NCBI GenBank assembly: GCA_015143295.1 | Contig: CM026570.1 | Coordinates: 2,442,047 to 2,506,046, forward strand | Length of the DNA: 64,000 bases | DNA from: Tetracentron sinense | Lineage: Eukaryota; Streptophyta; Magnoliopsida; Trochodendrales; Trochodendraceae | Direction of reading: 5' to 3' | Shown: piece after piece, positions 22,177 to 35,358 of the stretch | Position numbering within the stretch: the stretch's first letter is position 1 | How the letters are laid out: each line of letters begins with the position of its first letter | Program-made: the position numbers and the translations under genes | Notes under the pieces: generated by a model | The model's input: the letters and a program-made list of their open reading frames with translations, nothing else | The model's database searches: none | Told to the model about the DNA's origin: nothing

Positions 22177-25100
22177 CTAAAGAAGTCTTACCTGCATCTG
22201 AGGAATTTGTAGAAATGCAAAGGACAAAGAGTACAAGACAGCTGATATTGCGGCCCCCGCAAACATGTTGTACATCAGGCGCTTGTTGTCTTTACTGGGC
22301 ACGAAAGCCGTCTTCAATGTATTTGTCAGTTCAAAGAGTCTGTATGAAATCTGCATGCAAGGAAATGGCAGAATAAATTATCCTAGATTTTATTCTCTAT
22401 ACAACCTCAAGATTTTAGAATTTTTTTCATACCGCAATGTATATGGAAGTAGTAAGCATGAAGTTCAGCATTGGGTAGTCTCGAATGAGAGATAGCAGCA
22501 ATTTAGGCTGTCCATCTGGCACACCGGATCTGCAGGATTTAAAATCATATAAGAAAAATGAAGAGAAGATCATCTGATCATCCCATGGAAAATTATACCT
22601 ATCATAATTTCCCTGAAACTGCAAGTAAGCTTACAAGATATAATCTAATTCTTTCCTTTAACCATTAATTGGCATTTATACAAGGGCAGATAGGAGCAAT
22701 AAATATCCGAGGGGTCTGATTTACGAAATTAGATAAATTTTGACATGCCAAAAATCCAACCTACATAACTTCTTTGTTCTAGAAGTGCTTCACCTTAACT
22801 GTCCTGACCAACCAGTCCAATCAAGTGTCTTTTGGCTTATGAGACCTCCTAAGTAGGAAACCATAGGGTTAGGCGCTTCCATTGGGCATGCAGTTATGCC
22901 ACTTAAATGTCAAATTTACAGGCATATAATAAGCAGAACCTCAGACTCCCAAATAAAGTGAAACAATTGTCAAAATGTTACACAATTTGGAGGTTAATAA
23001 TTTATGACTTACGAATTATTTTAAATACTTAGATTATTATTTGTAAAGTTACTAAAGCACCAACTGATTGTTGTTACAAATTTATGGAGCAAGACACTAG
23101 CAATACCCAGACCAAAAAGTAAGAACGGATGACCTTATACACATACCTTAACCAGATATGGATCTGTAAGATGTAGGTCTCCAGTGTTATCTTTCCAAGC
23201 CATCTAAAGAACCAACAACAAAGTATCTCAAAATTGTTTAAACCACAAATATATCAAAATTTGCAGTCCAAAACTGTCAAGAGTTTGCTAAGTTTGCCCT
23301 GATTGCATCTGTAGCAAAGGCATAATGTGTCTAAATGAGGGAGCAGTATTCTGAACAGATGAATTGAACCAAAGGCTACTTACGCAAAAAGGGTCAAAGA
23401 GAATCTACGAAACTGCTGAGTGAAGTTTCGCAAACATATGTACACACTGATCAACGAAAATCAAAAGGCACACAGAAATTAGTAACTATCCCCATTTTGC
23501 AAATAATTCAATGTGCACAATGCATTCAGGGAAAGAAATGTATACGTTATGGGAATCCATGATGTGTATGGATGGTACTTATTGTATGTAACCTTGTCTA
23601 GCTTGTATATATACTCGAACCACAGATATCCCATCTACAATTTTTAAAAACAATAAGCATCACATTTAGAAATTTAGGGAAAAGGACCACTTCCGAAGAA
23701 CAATATTATAGGATTTTGTAGGCTACCACTAAGGAAACTGTCACAATTGCTGTTTTGATTGATATCCTATGTCTCACTTCTGTTTCCTCCAGTTTCTCCA
23801 TCCACCTCTCAACCTATATTAACAAATTCCAAAAATTTAGCCATGGACAGAAGAGAGAGAGAACCTACAAGGAACACCAAACAATGTTTTTAATTCCAAA
23901 TTACCAATCAAAAGCATTAACTTGTATGAAAATAAGCCTCGTCCTCAGAGAAATAAAAAAAGGCAGCATATGACTGCATCATAAACTTACAGTGGGGTGA
24001 TAGTAAGCATATATCATTCCAATAATCCATATATAGCGATCAAGGCCCGAGCGGAAATGCCATTCGTGCAACCGCGAATACTTTGCTTTTGAAGGATTAG
24101 GGTCAGTGTAACCTGCACTTTTTTATGCGGGTTCAGTAACAAACAAAGTGAAGCTACCAGAAAATAAACCTTTTTTTCTCTCAGTTCTGGAAAATAAAGC
24201 TTTGGCATGTCACTGACCAAGAAGGAAAGTAAATGGGCTCCAAACCAATTCAAACACTCTAGGTACTTCCCAGACCAGAATAACCACCAAGAAGCAAGCA
24301 CTGATTTTTAAAGCCATGACCGATCCAATCTCATTGTATTTGTTTAGAATACCGAGGGCCCCATAAACCATAAGAGTGAAAAGGGTGTGCATGGGGCAGA
24401 TGTAGTATAGCGTGTAACTGTTGTTAAGGAGAATGCAGCAAAATGCCACTAAGAAATTAAGTCGCCACATCATCTGCTCAACAAGAAGCTCTTACCATTA
24501 GAAGCATATTGCTTATTAAGAGAAAATTGATTATGACATTAAGAGACTAATCACCTGAGCAAACCTCGCAAGGCTGAAATCTTTCCGGATGTAATAATAC
24601 GAGAAGTTCCCAAATCCAGTCATCCATACGTATGCAGCAATAAAAACACGGATTGCATTATAGATTTCACTTGCAGCGAAGTAATGGTACATCAAAAACA
24701 ATACCTGGAAAAATTGAAGAGAATGGAGTAAGACTCCTGTAGTCTTGTTATTGAGTGGCAATGCAAACCAATAGCCACATCCAACCTAACCAACTTAATT
24801 TAAAAGAACTGTGGTTACTCAAGTGCATGAGTGTATAGTGTTACACGGAACAAGATCCAAAGTTCATAGGTCAACAAAGTAGCCACATCCAGCCTAACTA
24901 GCTTAATTTAAAAGAACTGCGGTTACTCAAGTGCATGAGTGTATAGTGTTATACGGAACAAGATCCAAAGTTCATAGGTCAACAAAGTAGAAATGTTACA
25001 AAGTGTGCTCCGTGCATATGTACCTCACCGTGCATGACATTATTAATTCCTTTTATTGTAGATTAAGCCAAGAAAGTAGCAGTGTCAACTGTCAACAGAG

Positions 25101-28100
25101 ATTTTTCTTTGGAAATAGGTAACTAAACGAAATATAACCAAGAATTATTTTGAGGGTTCAAGATTTCCATTAACTAAGTCTGAGCTTTGGAAGATAATGT
25201 ATCTAGAAACCGGAATATATAGCAGGTAAGAAAAATGTCTAGGAAAAAATATATATAAGCATACCCAAAAGATGGGGATGCTCTTCTCTATATTCTCTGG
25301 GAAAAATATAGTACCAGGATAGCTAAATGACACGCAAAGAAATTGTAAAAAGCCATGTTGATATATTTTTGTGGGTTAGTTGGAAGTGAGCATGCAACCT
25401 GATGGTTATAATCATAACACCAACCATTTGAGCTATGGGTTTGAGCCCAAAACAGTACGGGAAAGATCAAATCCCTGTTTATATTGCTCAACATACGTTC
25501 CTATAAAGTAAAACCAAATTGACCCATAGAGAAAGCAGTTCATGCCAGGCATAGATGCACAAATCTTCATCTTAATATGCATAGAGATTGTGCAGTACTT
25601 TCAAGAATGCCCAGAAACTAGTCAATTATTAGGAAGTCCATCCATCAAGCTTAAAAGAAAACTGCATCTATTAACAAACTCTAAATCATACTCGCTTTGT
25701 TGAGCGAGAGATACAGGGATAAAAACAATAGAGTTGCACGGAATTGTATTTGAACACCTTGACATTTTAAACAAACGAGAAAAAATAAATGCACAGGCTA
25801 ATGAATCAGTAAATGGTTAAAAAATAAATTCCAGAACGAGATGCACCATCTTGTAGGAGAACTAACCTGCATCCATCCTTTCCATTCCTCTGTCTGATGC
25901 CTGTTCAGATAAAGTATGGATTTCCCTGAGAATGGCGACTTATCATGGTGGATTTTAAAAGAAGTCATCGCCGAAACTATAATGAGAAGGAAGTATAGAA
26001 ACAGGAAAATATCCCGATTGTAACTCTGCAAACACAATTGATGGTTGACAGAAACAACCTAATCAGGAGTCAAAATAGTTGCCATGTATAAATTAATATT
26101 CAACGATTTGACCAACATACAATCCATCTCCCAAACATCCAAGCCACAGAAAGCAAATGTAAGCTAATTGGTGCAAAGCCAAGAAACCCATGAAAAAGAT
26201 GGAGTAGATAATGGATTAACAAAAAAACATAAATTCAAAAGACCAGTACCTTAGAGCAGGTGATATATTTGTAGAGAAACTGATTTATTGAATAGCTTGG
26301 ATGATTACAATGACCTCCATTAAAGGTTATATAGAGATTACATTGACCTCAAGATAAAAACCTAATCTAATCAAATCCTAATCAAATCTTTTATATCATT
26401 GATTGATGCTAATCTAATATTGTAATGAGATACACTTGAATGATGTTGTGTATCTCATTCACCTTATTATAGTGCTCTTAACATATTCCCTAATACTCAG
26501 TTAGGGAATAAACCCTAAACATGATCTGTGAGACACGAAAAATAGACAGAAAATATAACAAAAACAAACACACAAGAACACCAGATTTACGTGGTTCCCT
26601 CAAGTTGAGGTACGTCCACGGAGTCGCCGAGATTTCACTATGATTTGGAGCAAAAGAGAATTACAGAGTTGCGATCTAAAATGACAGTAGCCGACCACAC
26701 CTATTCTTAATAGTATTAGGGCTACATAACAGAAGTCGAAAATACCAAAGTATCCCTCGAAAAATTCGCCTCAGGGGCTCCACACTTCCTCAATACTCCC
26801 CCTCAAATATATGGGGATTGAAAAATCTTTCATGTATTTGCCGCTAATAGAAGTCTGATAGCTTTTGATCTTCGCTTGATAACTTCAATCTTCATGAGTT
26901 TGCCAAAGTAGAAAGTTGTGTGCCATAATGTTTGTTGCTTTAAATATGTTGCCATGCTTGAATGAATTGCGTGCCATGATGAATAGTACATGCAACTTGT
27001 TCTGATATTGGAGATAAATCGCTGAGAGCTTCTCAGACTTTTCCTCTCCGTTTTTGTTTTGTTTTCTTTTGTTTGGTAGGTAAGAATCTCGCAATTGGGT
27101 TTGCATTCAGGTAATTTAGTTTTCTTCTTAGTAACTCATTCGTTATACAATTCCTTGAGAGGGTTATTCTGCCACTACTACTGTTCCATAATTTGTGCAT
27201 AAGCCCACTGGGCCATAATGCATTGGATATAAACCATGGGTCATGATACCATGATAAATTGTTATTCTTCCATATGTAGAAGATCATCTATCATGAGAAT
27301 ATAGGATCAAAGCAATATCAAATTGAGTACTTCATGAAAATTTGTAGAAAATCATGACTTGAGACTTAAAATTCATTTTTGTTCACAGAAATGAAAAAAT
27401 GATGCAGATATTGCAAAAAAAAGTTAATAACTGAAATAGATATAGTGTTTTCTTGATTATGGAGTTGTTTGAAAATTTAATCACCTTTTCAAATGTGTTT
27501 AATTTCGCGGATCTCTATCTACCAGGAAAAAAATTGTACAGACGTATTGGTGTGTTGCCACATTCGATCTGGGGGCAGTGTGTCTGACATCATATCTTAA
27601 CACCGAGAGTCCAAGTTATGTAGTTCTATAATGATAGTAAGTAGTTGGCACCAATATGATACCCACTTTCTTGAATTATTTCGTTTCCTTTTTCATTCTC
27701 CTCATATGATTAAAAATTTCACAATGTTTAACCACATGCTGCACTCAAGATAGTCTTTGACATTCCCAGTGCAGTCATAGGATGCTTAAAATAAGGTTGG
27801 GCTTGAGTTGGTTAATCGAGAATATTATACTCATAGCTTCCTCCATCTTTTTCCCCTTTTTTTGATGTTTCATTTTCTGTCCTACGATTAAAAATTCGCA
27901 AGTGTTTGACCACAAGCTGCACCATAAGTTGGTTGGTAGTAGATATTATTATACTCACAGCAGCTTCCATAATTTTTTTCTTCCTTTTTTGATGTTTTGT
28001 TTTACATCCTATAATTAGAATTTCAAAATGTTTAACCACATGCTGCACCCAAGATAATATTGGACTTCATCAACATGCTCGAATTGATGTATAGAATAAC

Positions 28101-29027
28101 AAATGGGTAAAATTGGTAAAGATATGCAACGGCACCTTTTTTGATTCTCCAAATAGATTTGTACGGTCGCATATGTAGAAGTAGGTAAGAAGGGCACCAA
28201 ATTCAGATCTGAAAGTTCAACATTTCTATCAGCCAAAACAACTCAATGAATCTTAAATATATTGAGTCTCAAATCTTTAGGATGATTCACTTACATGGCT
28301 CTCAACGTCAATCGATTTTCAACCAAGAATGACTCATCCATCAGAAAGAATCTGAACAGATAAGCATGTCATGCTAGCTAAGATAAATCAACAAAAGATC
28401 GACTTAAGAAACCAATTGCTTTCTGCTACAAACCTGACAAGGTGAGATATGGCAGATGAACTGCGAACTTTAGGAGAAGCTGACTGGAGACCTCCTCCTT
28501 CTAACAAAACAGTTCTGTCATCTTCGTTAACCGTGTCCTTTGCCAACTCAACCAAATTGACATCAGAATGCCTGCCGCTAGAAAGGAAAATAAGTCAACA
28601 AAATGAATCAACATATATCATTAGATAGAGAATTGTACTGGGTTTTCATGTAGGCTATCCAATAACAAGGCTGCAACCTTATTTTGAGGAGGAAGATGTG
28701 CAAAAGGAGAGAAGGGCTGCGATTCCTAAACCTATCTTTCCGAGTTTTAATTGTTGTTCCTGGTCAAACACAATCTGTATCACACATTTGACCTACCAAT
28801 TCTTTTATCCAGTCCCAGAATTAAATAAGATCTACATAAATGATAAAATGAATCCTCAACTGAAAAACAAAACTAAATGTGCCAAAAGGTCCAAAACTTT
28901 GACAATGTAGTAAATCTATCAGATAAGTAAATTGAGGAGAGTCGTATTACAATTACCATAAGTGATATGGGAATGAACTGGATGCAAGTGCATTCACAAA
29001 TATACACACGCGTTGCATGCACACCCC

Positions 29028-29063
<36 letters not shown>

Positions 29064-29809
29064 TACAAATTGATGCTATAGTTAGCTCTCTTTTTTGTTG
29101 ATTGTTGATGTTACAGTTAATTCTGGAACAATGCACATCGTTATACGACGTATATTAAGTGAACATAATAAAAAAATAAGAAAATATGGTGCCATCTAGT
29201 TTCTTTGTCCCAACATCAACAATAGAAGTCATAAACTTCCAATGTTGCATCTCTTCATGAAAACCAGTCTTGACTCTTGATTCGTAACACATTTGAAACC
29301 AACCACTATTTGGTGTTGAAACTCTGTACTAAATCTAATAAAATGAACAACATGTCATAGAAAGAATGTCAAGAGATCCAACACCAAATTCCAAAAACAG
29401 ATTTCAGACAAATGCTCTTTCAAGTTTCAACCACAAGCCATATTACAGATAAGGATAGAACAAAAGCCTTTGAAGCTATGAAATATATGTGGTGCACACT
29501 GCACAGAAGATTAGACACTTCCCCAGTAAGGCAATATGTATTTCAAGGAAAATCAGGAGCTGCCATAATAAATAAAGGGCATGGATAATATAATCTTAAG
29601 AGTGTAATGACTAATGACTATCCAACTCACAATTTGGAAGAAATTGAGTTTTTCTTGTATTCCAGAAACTCGGAATAAATCCATGCTACAAATATTGGGA
29701 CGATTCCGAGGAAAAATGACACCTGCAATAAATAAATACCCAAACTATTTCAAGCAAGGACTGAGTCATAAGAAAATGCTTTTAAAGCATGGCAGGGTAT
29801 AAAACATCA

Positions 29810-29847
<38 letters not shown>

Positions 29848-32412
29848 CAATATCATTATGCATCAACTGTCAGTATGTGAATTCTTTTAAGGAACTTCAA
29901 AACGAAGTAGAGACAAGTATTGATGGCTACTGATCATGGTACCCGATTTCTTCATCAAATGATTAACTCACAAAGTACTTACGTCTTTTGGGAAAAATAG
30001 TGACTTTTTAAAAAAATCGCGAATTAAACACGAATTGTTCACGACTTTTTGAAAAAGTCCCGAATAAATATTTAATGAATGAAATATACTTGTTTATAAT
30101 TTTCATAATTAGTAATTTTGTTTTATATTTTTTCATTTCCTGTCCGACATTTTCTCGATTTATTTCCGAATTTTGCCGAACTTTTTCCAAGACGAATAAT
30201 TCTCAAACCCTGACTTGGTAACTAAGCTACTTGTTCTAACCAGTTCGACAAATTTAGAGAAATAAGAAAACAAGAAACCAAACAATCGCACAAAAGTGAC
30301 AAAATATACGTGGTTCGGCAAGGTGCCTACATCTACGAGAGAAAACGGCAAGAAATCCACTAAAAGTACGGGAGAAAAACTGTGTATACAAGCTCTTTTG
30401 AAACCCTCTTCTAAAACCCTCGAAAAACCCCTTATCCCATATCCTCAAAGAAAACCCTTTATATTTCTAGGGTTACAACGAGAAGACAAAACGGATCGGA
30501 AATACGGGTCAAAATTTTGGCCGGGAGCTTCGCCCTCGAACCCCCATGGCAATGGTGGGGAAACCCCCACACATTGCCTATTAATCGGGTCACACACCGG
30601 GTGATCAAGAATCTGGGTAAGATCCATACCAACTTCCCAACAAAACCCATATACAAGATTTGAGCCAAAACTCACACTACTGATTCACCTAACTTAGATG
30701 ACTCATCAATGGATTGATTTCCAAGATAATCACATCAAGCATTCTGAGGTAGGCGCACCTCTGCATCATAACGAAAAAGAGAACTCTACCTTATCAACTG
30801 TGTGAACCAATATTTTGAATCCCAACCTGGAGCTTGGTCAGGTCAAACTGGACATAATGGCAGATCAAACCAGCTTGATCCCATGACTCAATATTAGTCC
30901 TATTTAAATTTTATAAAACTTTATTTCGTTAAGTTGGGAAATATCTCTCTCAGTACACTACTTCCTAAAAGGTTGATTTCCGGGCATGTCAGTTCTATCG
31001 GGTTTTAAAATCTAGTGCCATATAATAAGTAATATTCCATTGCCACTCAAATGCATGTAAGCTGGGGTCAATTGCATGACCTCATGGTTGAGGATCAGAA
31101 CGTCAATGAGCCACAGGCTAAATTCCTCTATATGCAAGCATATGCTAGTATCCTGAATAATTTTTAGAATAGGTGCCACCATAATCATCACATTACTAAC
31201 ATGTACAAACCCCTAAAAAAATAAAATAAACCTCACTACCCTTTAAGTAATCAGAGGCTCTTAAGTCTTAACATTTAACAATGTCATGCTACTCTATAGA
31301 ACTCAAGTTGTCCAATGGATTAACTTGATGGCCAATCCAATCCTGTGCAACGGGCTATTGGCTGATTTAAATTCCCCTGGTTAGGACAAAAATCGAAAGA
31401 AACAGAAATTCTAAACTCAGAAGATGAAAAGAGAAAATAAAAAAATAATCTAGAGCTTTTTTTGTAAATTTTTTTACTGAACTGGATATTATAAAACGAG
31501 CCTCTGAGAGATTGATATTATAAAGCGAGAATGTCGGCTTTAGTAACACAAAAATTGGTGAGAATACAATGCCCTGAAAACCTAAGGGTTCCTCCACAAG
31601 GTTCGTCCATGGAGGGTGAGTTAGGTCCTTACATTAAGCGCGCCAGTTCAAGTTAGTGGAAAGAAGGGGCCACAATCCTCCTGGTGCATGTAGATGATAT
31701 TGTTGTGATGATACCGAGTCCACTTTTTAGGTAATTGGGGTTGAAAGACCTGGATCCTGGGTAGCTTTTACACACTCCATGTTAGACAGGGCTTACGCCC
31801 AATTAAAATGTCAGTGATCTTACTAGCTAGCCAGGCATGGGTTATCATTTTAGACATCAACTACTGCCAATTAATTTGGATGCTCCAATAGGGTTGATTT
31901 AGGCTGAAACAAATTGGATGTTTACCTCGCAATAGATTTGAAAGTTTACATGGTTTTATGTAAAACTGTGATGCTGGAAACTGTTGGAAGCATGAAATAA
32001 CTTTTTATTTCCTACCCCATGATTGCAATTCGCTAAATAAAATAACATAGTCACAATTGGAATTTACCTGAATTACTCAGACAAACATTCTCGAAAACTA
32101 AATTTGACATGTAATTTTTCAACGAATGTTGTCTAATTAGCAAAAGATGAACAATTAACTTCAACTTTCTTGTTATCTAATGTTCAATATCAAATTAATC
32201 CGACAATCCTGCCTTTCAATTAGATCACCTTCACAACAATCGAACTTTAATATTTCTATGGATGCAACAGATTCATATAGTTTATATATCATTACTCGAG
32301 GAACACTTCCAGCAATGCATGATCTGAAAGTAGAGAAGCTCAAAAAAATAAACCGCCGGTTATCATCAGATTCTCATACCTGACCAGGAGTTATAGGTCC
32401 AGAGATCGTCAT
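22177..32412 (-). CDS. RWA: Reduced wall acetylation (RWA) protein, 15 exons
   Basis: A CAS1-domain multi-pass membrane protein of 550 aa, the family that supplies acetyl groups for O-acetylation of xylan and pectin in the Golgi. Coding exons: 32412-32380, 29722-29631, 28577-28434, 28351-28295, 28208-28136, 26025-25867, 24704-24555, 24473-24218, 24112-23991, 23813-23727, 23634-23546, 23446-23384, 23203-23147, 22529-22433, 22350-22177. All junctions are GT-AG and the frame stays open. The first membrane segment is at about residues 12-30. A Ser/acid-rich cytosolic loop with [12 protein letters not shown] follows. After it come [13 protein letters not shown] and the conserved core from [16 protein letters not shown] to [13 protein letters not shown]. 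The length fits Arabidopsis RWA1-4. Exon 5 ends in a weak donor (GTGCCG). The stop used here is read through a good donor-like CAG|GTAAGA at 22192, so an alternative last exon is possible. Introns 1 and 5 carry retroelement debris. Confidence 0.95.
24773..24988. repeat. 108-bp tandem duplication in RWA intron 6
   Basis: Units 24773-24880 and 24881-24988 differ at only a handful of positions. Both begin AGCCACATCCA and end CATAGGTCAACAAAGT. The high identity implies a recent duplication, and it lies wholly in the intron between exons 6 and 7. Confidence 0.9.
26275..26830. mobile_element. LTR-retroelement-like remnant in RWA intron 5
   Basis: The text CTGATTTATTGAATAGCTTG (26280-26299) recurs almost unchanged at about 49240-49264 in LACS1. 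The following stretch includes GATTTACGTGGTTCCCTCAA and GAGGTACGTCCACGG, phrases I associate with non-coding parts of plant LTR retroelements. No coding domain and no paired ends are visible. It is an old, incomplete fossil and the family is not certain. Confidence 0.4.
27670..28060. repeat. Degenerate tandem repeat in RWA intron 5
   Basis: The phrase TTTAACCACATGCTGCAC or a variant occurs at about 27727, 27905 and 28031. Each time it is preceded by a T-rich stretch and a GATTAAAAATT or ATTAGAATTTC block. The array is a poorly preserved repeat of about 125-180 bp ending shortly before exon 5. Confidence 0.6.
29815..29843. repeat. (GA)n microsatellite in RWA intron 1
   Basis: About fourteen uninterrupted GA units. 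A second, impure GA tract lies at 29029-29060 in the intron between exons 2 and 3. Confidence 0.95.
30240..30700. mobile_element. Retroelement-like remnant in RWA intron 1
   Basis: A block less AT-rich than its surroundings, with ATACGTGGTTCGGCAAGGTG, CTACATCTACGAGAG and a stretch with GGGAGCTTCGCCCTCGAACC. The ACGTGGTTC phrase and order resemble the remnant at 26570-26640 and non-coding parts of plant LTR retroelements. The minus-strand frames here are not recognisable proteins. It is an incomplete fossil. Confidence 0.35.
31600..31800 (+). mobile_element. Copia reverse-transcriptase fragment
   Basis: The plus strand encodes a short stretch resembling the Ty1/Copia reverse transcriptase around its catalytic VDD box ([17 protein letters not shown]), followed by a LKDLDPG-like block. 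Only about 150-200 bp is recognisable, without LTRs, integrase or RNase H, so it is a small broken fossil inside RWA intron 1. Confidence 0.6.
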
Positions 32413-33119
32413 TTCCGCAGAAAATAACCACATTACAGAACAATTTACAAAGATAAAAGCTGTAAATCAACCAACATTTCCAGAAAACGTTCGCCGGAAA
32501 ACCAGATCTGATTGCAATCCGATCGCAAAATCTAGCTTTTCCTGGAGAACGAAGAATTGAAAAAAAAAAACCCTAGATTTGTTTGAAAGCAAATGGTAGT
32601 AACGTTGAGAAACATAATTATATCGAGAAAATATCGTTATTTTGAGTAGAGAGAATTGGGTTCAAATTCCGTTCAATTAATGAGAAGAACTAAATCGTAA
32701 ATTCGATTTTGGTTGAGCTGTCGTTAGTTGGGGTCGGTCCTGTGGATAGAAGTGACAGGTTGCAACAAAATGATGGGTCGGGTCGGGTCACATTTTTGGT
32801 TCGGGTAAGAATTCCCTTAATTCAAAATTGATTTACGATCTTCTAAGACTGGCTCAAAAATTGTACAAAAAATTGGCAGTCCAATGTTTATTGGTCTCAG
32901 GTGGACCTATTAGTAGGTTGGCCTAATTTTTTAATTTTTTAAAATTTGATCATTTAGGTTGGCCTAATTCGTATTTGGAAACAAATGTAAAGAAATAATT
33001 GAGTTGACTTAGGGAACTATTGTCCTTCACTAATTTATTAATAAGTTGGAAAGTTTAAGTCTCACTTAACCTGAACCTACCCTAATAAATATATCTTTAT
33101 TTATATTTTATAAGTAAAT
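32413..33119 (-). promoter_or_regulatory. RWA 5' untranslated and upstream region
   Basis: On the minus strand the leader upstream of the ATG (32412) contains a CTAGGGTTTTTTTTTT stretch (32577-32562), whose complement is the telo-box-like AAACCCTAG. GGGTCGGGTCGGGTCAC lies at 32775-32791 on the plus strand. No clear TATA box. The far part (32800-33119) is AT-rich with nothing recognised. Confidence 0.35.
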
Positions 33120-33600
33120 TAAGATACCACCTCCATCATCTTATCCTAAATACTTGGGGTTTAGTAGTGTGTTATCAAATATTTTATCATTATCTTCATC
33201 CATGCTAGTTTTTGACATTCTCTTCGACCTTGTCAAATTTTTACTCAAAGGTATTCATTTTTAATCTTACTATTATATTTTTTCTTGTCTTTACACTCAT
33301 CCTTAAGATTTCCATTTCGACTAGACTAATTTTATTAATATATTACTTCTTAGTAACCAACCTTTTTTCTTAATGCATAACTGATCTTATAATATATTAT
33401 GAAAAATTTCTTTTACTTTGGTGTTTGGTCGGAAATTGGAATACGTTAATCACATCACTCTAGAAGTACATCTCCACTTTAGTCATCCCAACTCTAATTC
33501 TATAGGCAACCATCTTTCTCAATTTCTCTATTCTAAATTGAGGCGAGTAACAAAATAGCTGCTTTAGGAATCTCTTGTTCATCTTTCTTCTTTTTATATA
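33120..33600 (-). mobile_element. Truncated RTE-type LINE 3' end
   Basis: On the minus strand the region ends CCCCAAGTATTTAGGATAAG, then ATGATGGAGG, a form of the RTE-clade tail also seen at 9000-9195 and near 53065-53085. Upstream text (CTCATCCTTAAGATTTCCAT and similar on the plus strand) looks like decayed 3' coding sequence of such a LINE. No intact domain is readable. Confidence 0.35.
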
Positions 33601-35358
33601 TTAATAAATAAATACAAATATTATATTTATCAAAAAAAGATAATTAGGTACTGTGACCCATTGGGTCCAAGACCAATAACCAGCTTGAAAAACCAAACCT
33701 AATGACAGGATAACCTTCTTATACTTAGTGCAAGAGTTGTTTGAATAGTTGGGCAGGTCATGGATTTTGACGTGTTAACCTCCTTTTTAGTTTGATTTTC
33801 TATCCAGTTTTGGTTGCGCAAGGGTGCCTTGTAGGTTTCTCTACCTTCCTATCATTTCCCATTGAAAAGGGATAAAACTACCAGTGGAGCTAATCTTCTA
33901 TATTAATACACATACATGTAAGAATTTGCCAAAGCTCCCAGCTTCAGGATAAAGATATGGCAGTGTCGCAATTATAGAGAAAACTTGGCAAAACTGCCAC
34001 TACATATCTCAACAACCCTATGCCATATTCAAAACTGCAATTATAGAGAAAATTTGGCAACAACGAGATCTATGAAAAGACTGAAGATCTTTGAGAGGTA
34101 TTGCGTCTCAATGATCGAAGAGGAAGAACAGATTCTTCATGATGGTAAGGAGACTAGACCACCCACCAAGGCTTTGATTTCGGAACTAGCCAGCCCAACC
34201 TTCCCTCTGGTGGCTTCACCTTTGGTAGAAGCAGGGATATGAATTAGTTTTCTAGTTTTCTACTTTGTTTTTCAATTTTTAGATTTATTTGCAGGGTTGG
34301 TACTATTTTCTAGTTACAAGGGTCAATATTTTTTTTTTATCTGGCTCATTTGTAGATTCATCTCTGTATGCAATCAAAAGTGCAGGCCATTAGGTTGTGC
34401 TTTTCAGCTTTACTTGTATTCTTATATTTCAATTAAAATTTTCTCATCACTGGTTGTGTGGAAGCCAGCATTTTATGGGTTCCTCATACATTTTCTTGAT
34501 TACATGGAGCCTTGAGTGGATGAGTGATTTGCCAAGTTACGAAATAATGAAACTCGGCCATTTTATTGATTACAGTAATGTTATTTGCTCACACAATATG
34601 TAAGTGTTGTATCATACATTATATCCACTTAAAAAAAAATGTGAAAAAAATTCTTCTTAGATAGATGGACTAAGGGTTAAAAGGAGAGGATGACATCTTA
34701 CCTTTCAAAAAAAAGATGAGAGATAATCTGAAGTCCCTGTCTTATAGATTGTAATGTGACCAATTGACATTACTATAACTTTAAGATATACCCAGAGGAC
34801 AGTTTGGGGTGAAACTGAATCAAAGGTCGTTTGAGATGAGACTGCCGGCAGTCAATAGGCTTTCAGCATAGGGAGGTGATAGCAGAGGATGAAGAGTTGT
34901 CATAGTGAGTGCAAAAATATAGGAAAACTAATATTGGGCCTGGTGAATCAAACTGGGTTGGGATAGATCAACAAGAAACCTGGAACACTGGAGTGGATTA
35001 TTTCAATCTGGTCTTCGCAAGCACAAAGCCAGATACAAGCACAAACTGAGGGAAAGATTTGGGCAGGTTGACAGATGATTTCAAGGATCCCCCTCCCCAT
35101 TTAGAACAGTACAGTTGGAAAGATGCATAACTTTTTGTTTTCGACACTGGAATCTTGATCTTGAATTCATAGGAATTGTCCCTTGTTGCTACTTTGATAT
35201 TGGGATCTTAGCTAGGCAAAGTATGACACCTCGACCTAAACATGAAGCCTATTTTTCATTTGCCATACAGTAAAATAGCAGAACTCCTGCCCCGGAAAAA
35301 TCCATGATCGACTACTTCTCAAGCCAACGAGTCTGCCATCTCTTTAGCGCTCTAATAG
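33601..35358. other. Intergenic, nothing firm
   Basis: No gene is supported. The plus frame at 33985-34242 (85 aa) shows no domain, although a short direct repeat (CAATTATAGAGAAAAcTTGG) precedes it at about 33970 and 34037. The last few hundred bases are the 3' flank of the minus-strand PPR gene. Confidence 0.45.

Noticed and set aside
33985-34242. Plus-strand 85-aa frame near the LINE tail
   Set aside because: Partly internally repeated leader and no family resemblance; not enough to call a gene.
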